Source: Skermanella stibiiresistens SB22 (GTDB lineage: Bacteria > Pseudomonadota > Alphaproteobacteria > Azospirillales > Azospirillaceae). From it: a stretch of 64,000 nucleotides of DNA. Position numbers and translations under genes: made by a program. The stretch covers positions 62,001 to 126,000 of the forward strand of contig NZ_AVFL01000017.1 of assembly GCF_000576635.1 (NCBI RefSeq), in the 5' to 3' direction. The notes beneath the pieces are model-generated. The model did not search any database. It was not told the DNA's origin and saw only the letters and a list, made by a program, of their open reading frames with translations. Below, piece after piece: positions 24,349 to 31,720 of this stretch (position 1 is the stretch's first letter; each line of letters opens with the position of its first letter).

Positions 24349-25496
24349 GCCACCACCCAGGTGGCGTCGGGGCGGAACCACAGACGCGCCGTGCCGTCGA
24401 CGAACGCGTCGGTCGTCCTCGCCTGCGCCCGCAACGGGGTATCGCCGGCATCGAGTTGAATTTCGTACCGGTTCCCCAGATACGCGGCGGAGCGTAGGTA
24501 GACGCCTATCCCTTGGCCCGATCGCGCGCCTTCCGGCCGCTCGAACACCGCGTCCTCGGGCCGCGCCAGGACGGTCGCCCGCTGGCCGGCATAGGCGGTC
24601 GATAGCCAGTCCGCTGGGGCGGATGTCCAGATCGTGTCGCCGGCATCGAGCCTCACGGCGGCTTTGCCCCCGGGCGCGTCGACGTTGGAGACCGCCCCCT
24701 CCAGCAGGTTGGCCGTACCGATGAAAGAGGCCACGAAGCGGCTGGCCGGTCGGCGGTAGATCTCTTGGGGCGTGCCCACCTGTTCGATGCGGCCCTTGTC
24801 GAGCACGACGATGCGGTCGGCCAACACCAGCGCCTCGTCCTGGTCGTGGGTGACGTAGAGCGTGGTGATCCCGATCCTGGTATGGAGTTCCTTCAACTCG
24901 TACCGCATCTCCTGCCGCAGAGCCGCGTCCAGGTTGGACAAGGGCTCGTCCAGCAGCAGAAGCGACGGCCTGGTGACGAGGGCGCGGGCCAGGGCGACGC
25001 GCTGTTGCTGGCCACCGCTCAGTTCCGCCGGATAGCGTCCCGCCAGATGTCCAAGCTGGACGATGTCGAGGATGCGGGCGACCTCGCGGGCGATGTCGTC
25101 GCGCTTGCCGCCGGCCACCTTCAATCCATAGCCGACATTATCCGCGACCTTCATATGCGGCCAAACGGCGTAGGTCTGGAACACCATGCCGAGGTTGCGC
25201 CGCTCGGGCGGCGCCGAAACCGTGGCGCTGGAGACCAGCTTGCCATCCAGGTGGATCTCGCCACCATCCGGTGTCAGGAAGCCCGCGACCATGCGGAGTG
25301 TCGTGGTCTTGCCGCAGCCGCTTGGTCCCAGAAGGACGACACTCTCGCCGGGACGGACCGACAGGTCGATGCCATTGACCGCGGCGGTATCACCAAGCTT
25401 CTTCTTGAGGTTCTTGATCAGCAGTCTTGGGATTTCATCCTGGGAATGCCTCGCGTCCCTGGCGGCGGGATGCCGCGCGATAGCCTCCACGTTCAC
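24345..25496 (-). CDS. ABC transporter ATP-binding protein, head of the organosulfur-type operon
   Basis: About 383 residues from a GTG at 25496 with AGGAG six bases before it; the frame extends upstream to a TTG near 25568 without a ribosome site. Walker A GPSGCGKTTT, Q-loop QTYAVWPHM, signature LSGGQQQRVALAR, Walker B LLDEPLSNLDA and switch VTHDQDEAL are in order, followed by a TOBE-type C-terminus. First gene of a seven-gene minus-strand run ending with the rhodanese protein. Confidence 0.9.
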   Translation of the reverse strand: MNVEAIARHPAARDARHSQDEIPRLLIKNLKKKLGDTAAVNGIDLSVRPGESVVLLGPSGCGKTTTLRMVAGFLTPDGGEIHLDGKLVSSATVSAPPERRNLGMVFQTYAVWPHMKVADNVGYGLKVAGGKRDDIAREVARILDIVQLGHLAGRYPAELSGGQQQRVALARALVTRPSLLLLDEPLSNLDAALRQEMRYELKELHTRIGITTLYVTHDQDEALVLADRIVVLDKGRIEQVGTPQEIYRRPASRFVASFIGTANLLEGAVSNVDAPGGKAAVRLDAGDTIWTSAPADWLSTAYAGQRATVLARPEDAVFERPEGARSGQGIGVYLRSAAYLGNRYEIQLDAGDTPLRAQARTTDAFVDGTARLWFRPDATWVVA

Positions 25497-25746
25497 ATCA
25501 TGCTCCTGTAGTCGCCCATTCGCGTCTTGTTGGTCGCTTCCTCTGGCGCTGTCTCCAGAATTCACCAATTTTTAGTTGGTAAACCGCGCACCCATTAATC
25601 ACTCATTAATCCATCGATTTAGTCGAGAATCAAGGTTGAGGTGGGTGGATAATGTAGATAGCATACATACTCATTTTGAATATGTGGAATCCTTAGTTGT
25701 GTCACTGAAACTTGTTAAATCTGAACGTGGTGCTCGAAGAAACCTC
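25497..25746. promoter_or_regulatory. AT-rich divergent promoter region with an 11-bp-spaced direct repeat
   Basis: 250 bp between the ABC operon and the SDR gene, clearly more AT-rich than its surroundings. It holds ACCAA (25564-25568) and TTGGT (25576-25580) as an inverted pair with a 7-bp gap, and CATTAATC twice, at 25593-25600 and 25604-25611, exactly 11 bp apart. These are good candidates for activator or repressor binding to the divergent promoters. I cannot assign -35/-10 boxes with confidence. Confidence 0.5.
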
Positions 25747-26514
25747 ATGATGATGCCATCCCGACAACTCCCCCTCACTGGCCAAGTCGCCGTCGTCACC
25801 GGATCAGCGCGCAGGATCGGCCGCGAAATCGCCTTGGCTCTGGCCGCCGAAGGCGCCTATGTCGTGGCTCACGCCCGCGCCTCGGCGGCCGAGATAGAGG
25901 CCGTGGCGTCATCCATACGGGAAGCTGGCGGCGGCGCCGAGGCGAGGCTCGCCGACATCACCGACGAGGCCGAGGTAACCGGCTTCGTTTCGTCGATCAT
26001 CGATCGGCATGGCCGCATCGACATCCTGGTCAACAATGCCGCCATCCGGCGCGAGACGCCGCTCAGCGGCATGACCCTGGAGGAATGGCGCGAGATCACC
26101 AGCGTCGTGCTGGACGGCGCGTTCCTGCTGAGCAGGGCCGTGGTGCCCGGAATGGTCCAGCGCGGCCATGGGCGGATCGTGGCGATCGGTGGATTGAGCG
26201 GCCACGCGGGAGCCAGCCGGCGCGCCCATGTCGCCACCGCCAAGGCCGGAATCGTCGGATTGACGAAAGCGATCGCGGTCGAGTTCGCCGGCACCGGCGT
26301 CACCGCCAACTGCGTGGCGCCGGGCAAGATCGGGGGACCGCGGTCCGCGACCGCCGGGCCGGCGGGCGAGTTTCCCGGTGGCGGCAAGCCCCTGGTCGGG
26401 CACGAGGGAGAACCCGCCGATGTCGCGGAGGTGGTCCGCCTGCTGTGCTCACCGGCGGGAGCCTACATCACCGGGCAGACCATCCACGTCAATGGGGGGC
26501 TCTATCTGCCCTAG
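25747..26514 (+). CDS. SDR-family protein lacking the catalytic tyrosine
   Basis: 255 residues from the first of three successive ATGs. The Rossmann start is VAVVTGSARRIGREIA and LVNNAAIR is present. At the active site, where SDRs have YxxxK, the text reads VATAK (segment RRAHVATAKAGI), so the Tyr is a Val with a His beside it. The Ser (GGLSGH) and Lys remain. The frame upstream of 25747 is low-quality AT-rich sequence and is not taken as coding. It is divergent from the transporter/oxygenase operon and may share its control. Confidence 0.85.
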   Translation: MMMPSRQLPLTGQVAVVTGSARRIGREIALALAAEGAYVVAHARASAAEIEAVASSIREAGGGAEARLADITDEAEVTGFVSSIIDRHGRIDILVNNAAIRRETPLSGMTLEEWREITSVVLDGAFLLSRAVVPGMVQRGHGRIVAIGGLSGHAGASRRAHVATAKAGIVGLTKAIAVEFAGTGVTANCVAPGKIGGPRSATAGPAGEFPGGGKPLVGHEGEPADVAEVVRLLCSPAGAYITGQTIHVNGGLYLP

Positions 26515-26529
26515 CCAGGTGCCCGCGGC

Positions 26530-28512
26530 TCAAACCGGGATACCGATCGCGGGGCCTTCCCGACGGATCAGATCGGCCACCCTTGGCCGCAGGGTGTGGA
26601 ACGCCATCAGGAAATCGCCGCAACGGTAGGTGGGCGCGGTCTCCTTGATCCGCCGGGCGTGCTCCACCGCTTGGTCGTGGCGGTCCGCCAGGGCGTCGCA
26701 GAAGGCGGCGATGGCGTGGATGTGGACATGGGCGTTGGGCCGGCGGGCGGCCCGGTCGCCCCAGTCCGCCGCTTCGCTGTAATCACCCAAGTCCAGTCGG
26801 GCGAGCGCCCGCACTCCCAGCATCCCGAACAGCAGCGGGTCGATAGGGCTGAGACGTTGCGCCAGATCGACCGCGCCGAGTGCTTCGTGGGCATCGCCGC
26901 CCTGCGCCTGGACGAAGGCGATCGTGTAGTGACCCAGCGCGAAATTCGGGTTGAGCTGGACGGCCTGTTCCAACTCCCCGACCGCGTCGTCATGGCGGTC
27001 CAGCAGCCAGAGCGCCCGCCCCAGGGCCCAATGGGACGTCGGGTCCCGCTCATCCAATGCCACGCCGCGCTCGGCGAAGCGATAGGCCCTGTCGGTCTCG
27101 CGCCGGCGATCGCCGGTCCGGTGCAGGAAGGCGTCCTGGAAATGGGTGAACGACAATCCGGCATGGGCCCGGGCGCAGATCGGATCGAGCCGCAACGCCT
27201 GCTGGAAGAATCCCCGCGCCGTCTCGTTGTCGTCGCGGGTGAACCGGAACATGTGCCAGAGGCCCCTGTGATAGGCGCCCCAGGCGTCCAGCGAGGTCAC
27301 GGGCCACGCCAAGGCGTGCCGGATCTCCGCCGCCTCGATCTCGATCTCCAGCGCCGCCACGATCCGCCCGGTCAAGTCCTCCTGGACCGCGAACAGCTCG
27401 CCCAGCCGTGTGTCGAAGACATCGCCCCACACGACGGTCGCGGTCTCGGTTTCCACCAGTTCCACCGTCAGCCGGAGCCGCCCCGCGTGGGCGCGAACCG
27501 AGCCGGTTACCAGATAACGCGCGCCGAGCGTCCGGCCCACGGTGCGCGGGTCGATCTGGCCACCCCGAAACCTGAAGGACGATCCCCGGGCGATGACGAA
27601 GAGCGAACGGAGCCGCGCCAGCCGGGCCAGGATGTCGTGGGAGAGGCCATCGGCGACGCCGCCGCCATCAACCGTTCCGCCCAGCGTATCGCCCAATGTG
27701 TCGAACGGCAGCACGGCGAGCGAAGGCTTGGCCGACACGCGGCGGGGTTCGGGCTCCCGCGGGTCCGCCATTTTGATGATCGTCCCGCCGCCACGGATGT
27801 CGCGCAGCAGGTCGACGGTCCGCTCCTCCGGTTCGGCGTCGAGACGGCGGCGCACCGCCTCGGCACAGGCTTGGTACTGCCGCACGGCGTCCGACCGCCG
27901 GCCGGCTTGGGCGTGGACACGCATCAGGGCGCGGTGGGCATCCTCGCAGGCGGGATCGAGGTTCAGCCAACCCTCGGCCGCGGACGCGACGCCGTCCCAG
28001 TCTTCCAAGGCCTCGCACAGTTCGGTCAGGCGGGCGAAAACCCCCGCCGAGATCCGGGAGAACCGGGCACGCTCAGCCGCCAGCCACGCGCCGAAGTCCC
28101 CGCAGTCGCCATCCATGCCGGGCAGCAACTCGCCAACGCACAACGAAGCCGCGGCGCGTAGGCTGGCGAGTGTGCCGTCTCGGGCCAGCCGCTCGATCGC
28201 CAACGCATCCACCCGCTCGGCCGGCAGCGCGAAGGTCACGGTATCCTTGCCGGCATCGATCAGGCCGATACCCGCCGCTCCGCCCAGTTGGCGCAGTTCC
28301 AGCAGGCATTGGCGCAGGCTGTGGCGGGCGTGTCGATCGGGGCGGTCGTCCCAAAAGACACCGGCCAACCGTTCCCGCGGGACGGGGCGGGGCCCATTGA
28401 GGGCGATCCAGGCGAGCGCCATCCGCGCCTTCCGCCCAGGAGGCGCCACCATCCGGCCGTCCATGCCGGTGATCGCGAAGTCACCTATCAGCCGAAGAGT
28501 TGGTTGGTCCAT
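26530..28512 (-). CDS. SARP/BTAD transcriptional regulator with TPR C-terminus
   Basis: 660 residues. Residues 1-95 form a winged-helix (OmpR/SARP-like) ending in the KDTVTFALP wing. A bacterial transcriptional activation (BTAD) domain of helical repeats covers about 95-240. A TolB/FlgO-like segment starts at SLAVLPFDTLGD (about 265) and runs through ARYLVTGSVRA and VVWGDVFD. The last 250 residues are TPR-type helices (for example RAHAGLSFTHFQDAF, LNPNFALGHYTIAF). This architecture is a cytoplasmic activator; signal unknown. It is divergent from a methyltransferase gene, with SARP-like direct repeats between them. Confidence 0.85.
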   Translation of the reverse strand: MDQPTLRLIGDFAITGMDGRMVAPPGRKARMALAWIALNGPRPVPRERLAGVFWDDRPDRHARHSLRQCLLELRQLGGAAGIGLIDAGKDTVTFALPAERVDALAIERLARDGTLASLRAAASLCVGELLPGMDGDCGDFGAWLAAERARFSRISAGVFARLTELCEALEDWDGVASAAEGWLNLDPACEDAHRALMRVHAQAGRRSDAVRQYQACAEAVRRRLDAEPEERTVDLLRDIRGGGTIIKMADPREPEPRRVSAKPSLAVLPFDTLGDTLGGTVDGGGVADGLSHDILARLARLRSLFVIARGSSFRFRGGQIDPRTVGRTLGARYLVTGSVRAHAGRLRLTVELVETETATVVWGDVFDTRLGELFAVQEDLTGRIVAALEIEIEAAEIRHALAWPVTSLDAWGAYHRGLWHMFRFTRDDNETARGFFQQALRLDPICARAHAGLSFTHFQDAFLHRTGDRRRETDRAYRFAERGVALDERDPTSHWALGRALWLLDRHDDAVGELEQAVQLNPNFALGHYTIAFVQAQGGDAHEALGAVDLAQRLSPIDPLLFGMLGVRALARLDLGDYSEAADWGDRAARRPNAHVHIHAIAAFCDALADRHDQAVEHARRIKETAPTYRCGDFLMAFHTLRPRVADLIRREGPAIGIPV

Positions 28513-28620
28513 CTCGCGCCAAAACGCAGCCCATTCGCCAGACGAACCATAGCACCATCCGGCCTCCGGGGCGGGTTCCCTTCAGCCGCAAAAGATCAAC
28601 GCCAAAAGAGAGCGCCGGGT

Positions 28621-28650
28621 TTTGACGTTTTCTTGACGCTTCGGATGACG
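28621..28650 (+). promoter_or_regulatory. SARP-like direct repeats upstream of the methyltransferase
   Basis: TTTGACG (28621-28627) and CTTGACG (28632-28638) are heptamers 11 bp apart with a 4-bp gap, and TGACG recurs at 28646-28650. Direct heptamers on an 11-bp pitch near the -35 region are the known hallmark of SARP binding sites. A SARP-type gene begins 109 bp away. The rest of the 28513-28716 gap shows no clear -10 box. Confidence 0.55.
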
Positions 28651-28716
28651 CCCGCCCGGGATCCTTCCCGTCGCGGCCCGATCCATTCGGGCAAATCTCG
28701 CGATGGAGAAGACGTC

Positions 28717-29529
28717 ATGACCAGCCAAGTGATCGCCACACCCGCCATCCAGCCGCATAACGAGCGCGCCGCCTCCGTCTGGAGTTCGGGCGGACGGGAC
28801 TACGAGGAGATCATCCGCGGCGTCCACGACGGCATCGACGCCACGGTCGCCAAGTTCGCTCCGCGAGCCGGCGAGCGCGTCCTCGATGTCGCGACGGGCA
28901 CCGGCATCACCGCACGCGCCTGCGCCCGGCGCGGCGCCGCCGTCATCGGTATCGACATCGCGACGGGCTTGCTCGACGCCGCCCGGGAGTTGACCAGCGG
29001 CCTCACGGTGGACTACCGGATCGGCGACGCCGAGGCGTTGGAGTTCGAGGACGCCAGCTTCGATGCCGTGATCTCCACCTTTGGCGTCATGTTCGTCAGC
29101 CGCCCCGAAGCGGCGGCCCGCGAACTCGCCCGCGTTTGCCGGCTTGGCGGAAGATTGGCGCTCGCGACCTGGACCCCGGATGGCGCCATCGCCCGGATGT
29201 TCGGCGTGATGCGCCCCTATATGGCGGCGCCACCGGCGGTATCGCCGTTCGACTGGGGCCGCCCCGAACGGTTGGAGGAACTGCTGGGCGACGCCTTCGA
29301 CCTGACCATCACAACCGAGACCAGCCACTATGTCGAGACCGGCGGCGAGGCCGCCTGGAACACCTTCATCACGGGATACGGCCCGACGCGCATGCTGGCC
29401 GCCAGCTTGGACGACGACCGCCGCGCGGCGCTGAAGCGCGACTTCGTGGCCTTCCACGAGACTTTCAGGAAGGGCCAGGGCATCCACGTGCCGCGCACCT
29501 TCGTCATCACGCTTGGCACACGCCGGTAG
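28717..29529 (+). CDS. Class I SAM-dependent methyltransferase
   Basis: 270 residues from the ATG at 28717, with GGAGA eight bases upstream. SAM motif I is VLDVATGTGITAR (about 55-67), followed by the acidic loop VIGIDIAT and motif II region FDAVISTFGVMFV. The substrate domain is not diagnostic. It is followed after 109 nt by mtoX on the same strand. A role in methylated-sulfur metabolism is possible from context only; ubiquinone/UbiE-like or small-molecule methylation are equally allowed by sequence. Confidence 0.8.
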   Translation: MTSQVIATPAIQPHNERAASVWSSGGRDYEEIIRGVHDGIDATVAKFAPRAGERVLDVATGTGITARACARRGAAVIGIDIATGLLDAARELTSGLTVDYRIGDAEALEFEDASFDAVISTFGVMFVSRPEAAARELARVCRLGGRLALATWTPDGAIARMFGVMRPYMAAPPAVSPFDWGRPERLEELLGDAFDLTITTETSHYVETGGEAAWNTFITGYGPTRMLAASLDDDRRAALKRDFVAFHETFRKGQGIHVPRTFVITLGTRR

Positions 29530-29560
29530 GACAAATCATGGTAAACTTCCACTGGCCGGC

Positions 29561-29576
29561 ACCCAGCGAACTGGGT
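29561..29576 (+). repeat. Small hairpin in the methyltransferase-mtoX gap
   Basis: ACCCAG and CTGGGT arms with a CGAA loop, perfect pairing over 6 bp, 32 nt after the methyltransferase stop. No T-run. It may shape the mRNA between the two genes. Confidence 0.35.
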
Positions 29577-29638
29577 CCGCCGCCACTCCCACGGGGAGAG
29601 CGGCCGCAACGGCGAAACGGGATTTGGGGAGGAAAGCC

Positions 29639-30985
29639 ATGGATGCTTTCACGCGATCGCTCGCCTTGATGAGGCGGGGCATGGGACGCGGCCGAGGGCT
29701 GGCGCTGTCGGTGGCATTGCTGCTGACCGGCGCCACGGCGCCGGTCTGGGCGGACGAGACCTGCATGTCGCCCTTCATGCCCAAGATCACGGGCCAAGAG
29801 GACTACGTCTATGTCTGGACCTTGGGTGTCGACGGCATGGGCGACGGATCGGACAAGCTGGTGACGGTCGATGTCCGTCCAGGATCCGCCACCTATGGCC
29901 AGGTGATCGCCAGCGCCTCGGTCGGGGGCCGCAACGAGGCGCATCACGGCGGGTTGACCGACGACCGTCGCTATTTCTGGACCAGCGGCCTGGATACCAG
30001 CCGCATCTTCATTTTCGACGTCCACACCGATCCGGCGCATCCGAAGCTGGATCGGACGATCGACGATTTCGTCCAGGCCACCGGCGGCGTCGTCGGTCCC
30101 CATGGAGCCTACGCCTTGCCCGGCCGCATGCTGATGTCCGGCCTGTCCAACGCCAAGGACGAGGGCGGACGCACGGCCCTGGTCGAATACACCAACGATG
30201 GCCGCTTCCTCGCCACCCACTGGATGCCAACAGCGGAGGACCCGCGCGGCGCCACGGTCGAGGGGGTCGCGGATGGCTACGGCTATGACCAGCGCGTCCT
30301 GCCGCGCAAGAACGTGATGCTGACCTCGTCCTTCACCGGCAAGGCGAACTACATGCGGGACCTGGGCGAGGTGATCAAGGACCCCGAAGCGATGAAGCGC
30401 TTCGGCCAGACGGTGGTGCTGTGGGACTTCCACGCCCGCCAGCCCAAGAAGGTGTTCAACGTTCCGGGCGCGCCCCTGGAGATTCGCTGGGCTTGGGGGC
30501 CGGAGCACAACCACGCCTTCACCACCACGGCGCTGACCTCGAAGATCTGGCTGATTTACGAGGACAAGGACGGCGAGTGGAAGGCGAAGGCGGTCGCCGA
30601 CATCGGCAACCCCTCGGACATTCCGTTGCCGGTCGACATCAGCCTCAGCGCCGACGACGCCACCCTGTTCGTCGACACCTTCATGGATGGCAAGGTCCGT
30701 GTCTACGATGTCCGGGACCCGCATTCGCCCAAGCTGATCCTTGAGAAGTCGATCGGCCGCCAAGTCAACATGGTGTCCCAGTCCTGGGATGGAAAACGCG
30801 TCTACTTCACCACCTCGCTGCTCGCCAATTGGGACAAGAAGGGCGCCGACAACGACCAGTTCATCAAGGGCTACGACTGGAACGGCACGGAGTTGACGGA
30901 GCGCTTCGCCATCGATTTCACCGAAAAGAAGTTGGGCCGGCCGCACATCATGCGCTTCGGCGCCGCCAGCCTCTACACCAACTGA
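29639..30985 (+). CDS. mtoX: Methanethiol oxidase, SBP56/selenium-binding-protein family
   Basis: 448 residues with a strong GGGGAGG ribosome site before the ATG. Residues 1-38 form a Sec signal (basic start, hydrophobic LALSVALLL, ending near WAD), so periplasmic like characterised MtoX. Family-typical segments are YVWTLGVDG, GGRNEAHHGGLT (about 100-111), PEHNHAFTTTAL, and the C-terminal RPHIMRFG. MtoX oxidises methanethiol to formaldehyde, H2S and H2O2 and is copper dependent; the SCO1 gene 15 nt downstream fits copper loading. The mauG-type gene found in the Hyphomicrobium cluster is absent here. Confidence 0.85.
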   Translation: MDAFTRSLALMRRGMGRGRGLALSVALLLTGATAPVWADETCMSPFMPKITGQEDYVYVWTLGVDGMGDGSDKLVTVDVRPGSATYGQVIASASVGGRNEAHHGGLTDDRRYFWTSGLDTSRIFIFDVHTDPAHPKLDRTIDDFVQATGGVVGPHGAYALPGRMLMSGLSNAKDEGGRTALVEYTNDGRFLATHWMPTAEDPRGATVEGVADGYGYDQRVLPRKNVMLTSSFTGKANYMRDLGEVIKDPEAMKRFGQTVVLWDFHARQPKKVFNVPGAPLEIRWAWGPEHNHAFTTTALTSKIWLIYEDKDGEWKAKAVADIGNPSDIPLPVDISLSADDATLFVDTFMDGKVRVYDVRDPHSPKLILEKSIGRQVNMVSQSWDGKRVYFTTSLLANWDKKGADNDQFIKGYDWNGTELTERFAIDFTEKKLGRPHIMRFGAASLYTN

Positions 30986-31000
30986 ACCGGAGGGATCGTC

Positions 31001-31720
31001 ATGCGTTCTTCCGTGATGCTGTTGGCCGGACTGGCCTGGCTGACCCTGGCCCTGACCGTGGCGGCCGCGGCGGATTCCGGACATAGCCACGGTGGCGGCG
31101 CGCCGGTGGCGCCGCCGCGGCCGTCCGGGTTCGACTACGATCCGCCGAAACCCGGCACCTACCAGCTTCCTCCCTTGGCGGTGGCCGCCGATGGCGTCGC
31201 CCTGGACGAGACCGGGGCCGTCCGCCACCTGAGCGAACTGATGGGGGACGGGATCACCGTCCTCAGCTTCATCTACACCCGGTGCGGCGACATCTGCCCG
31301 TTCGGCACCCAGTTGATGCGTGACCTGCACGAGGCGACCGCCGAGGATCCGGAACTGGCCGCCGGCTTGCGGCTGATCACCATGAGCTTCGACCCCGATC
31401 ACGACACGCCGGAGGTCATGGCCGAGGAGGCCAAGGCCTTTCGGGATGACGGCGGGCGGGGTGAAAAGGGAGCGGACTGGCCGTTCCTGACCGCCCGCGA
31501 CAAGGGTGAGTTGGGGGAGATCCTGACCGCCTACGACCAGCGGGTCCTCACCTCGGTCAATCCCGATGGTCCGCTCGCCCACCAACTCCGGGTCTACCTG
31601 ATCGATCGGGAGCACAGGATCCGCAACATCTACAGCCTGGACTTCCTGGATCCCCGGCTGGTGCTGGCGGACATCCGGACCCTGCGGATGGAACCGCGGC
31701 GGCAAGCGGCGGTCAGATGA
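31001..31720 (+). CDS. SCO1/SenC copper chaperone
   Basis: 239 residues with an N-terminal signal or anchor (about 5-23), then a His/Gly stretch (SGHSHGGG). The thioredoxin-like copper site is TRCGDICP with Cys 95 and 99 (CxxxC) and the third ligand His 194 in LAHQLRVYLID. GGAGG seven bases before ATG. Immediately downstream of mtoX, so it probably delivers copper to MtoX rather than to cytochrome oxidase; no oxidase gene is nearby. Its end overlaps the convergent MocR gene by 8 bp. Confidence 0.88.
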   Translation: MRSSVMLLAGLAWLTLALTVAAAADSGHSHGGGAPVAPPRPSGFDYDPPKPGTYQLPPLAVAADGVALDETGAVRHLSELMGDGITVLSFIYTRCGDICPFGTQLMRDLHEATAEDPELAAGLRLITMSFDPDHDTPEVMAEEAKAFRDDGGRGEKGADWPFLTARDKGELGEILTAYDQRVLTSVNPDGPLAHQLRVYLIDREHRIRNIYSLDFLDPRLVLADIRTLRMEPRRQAAVR

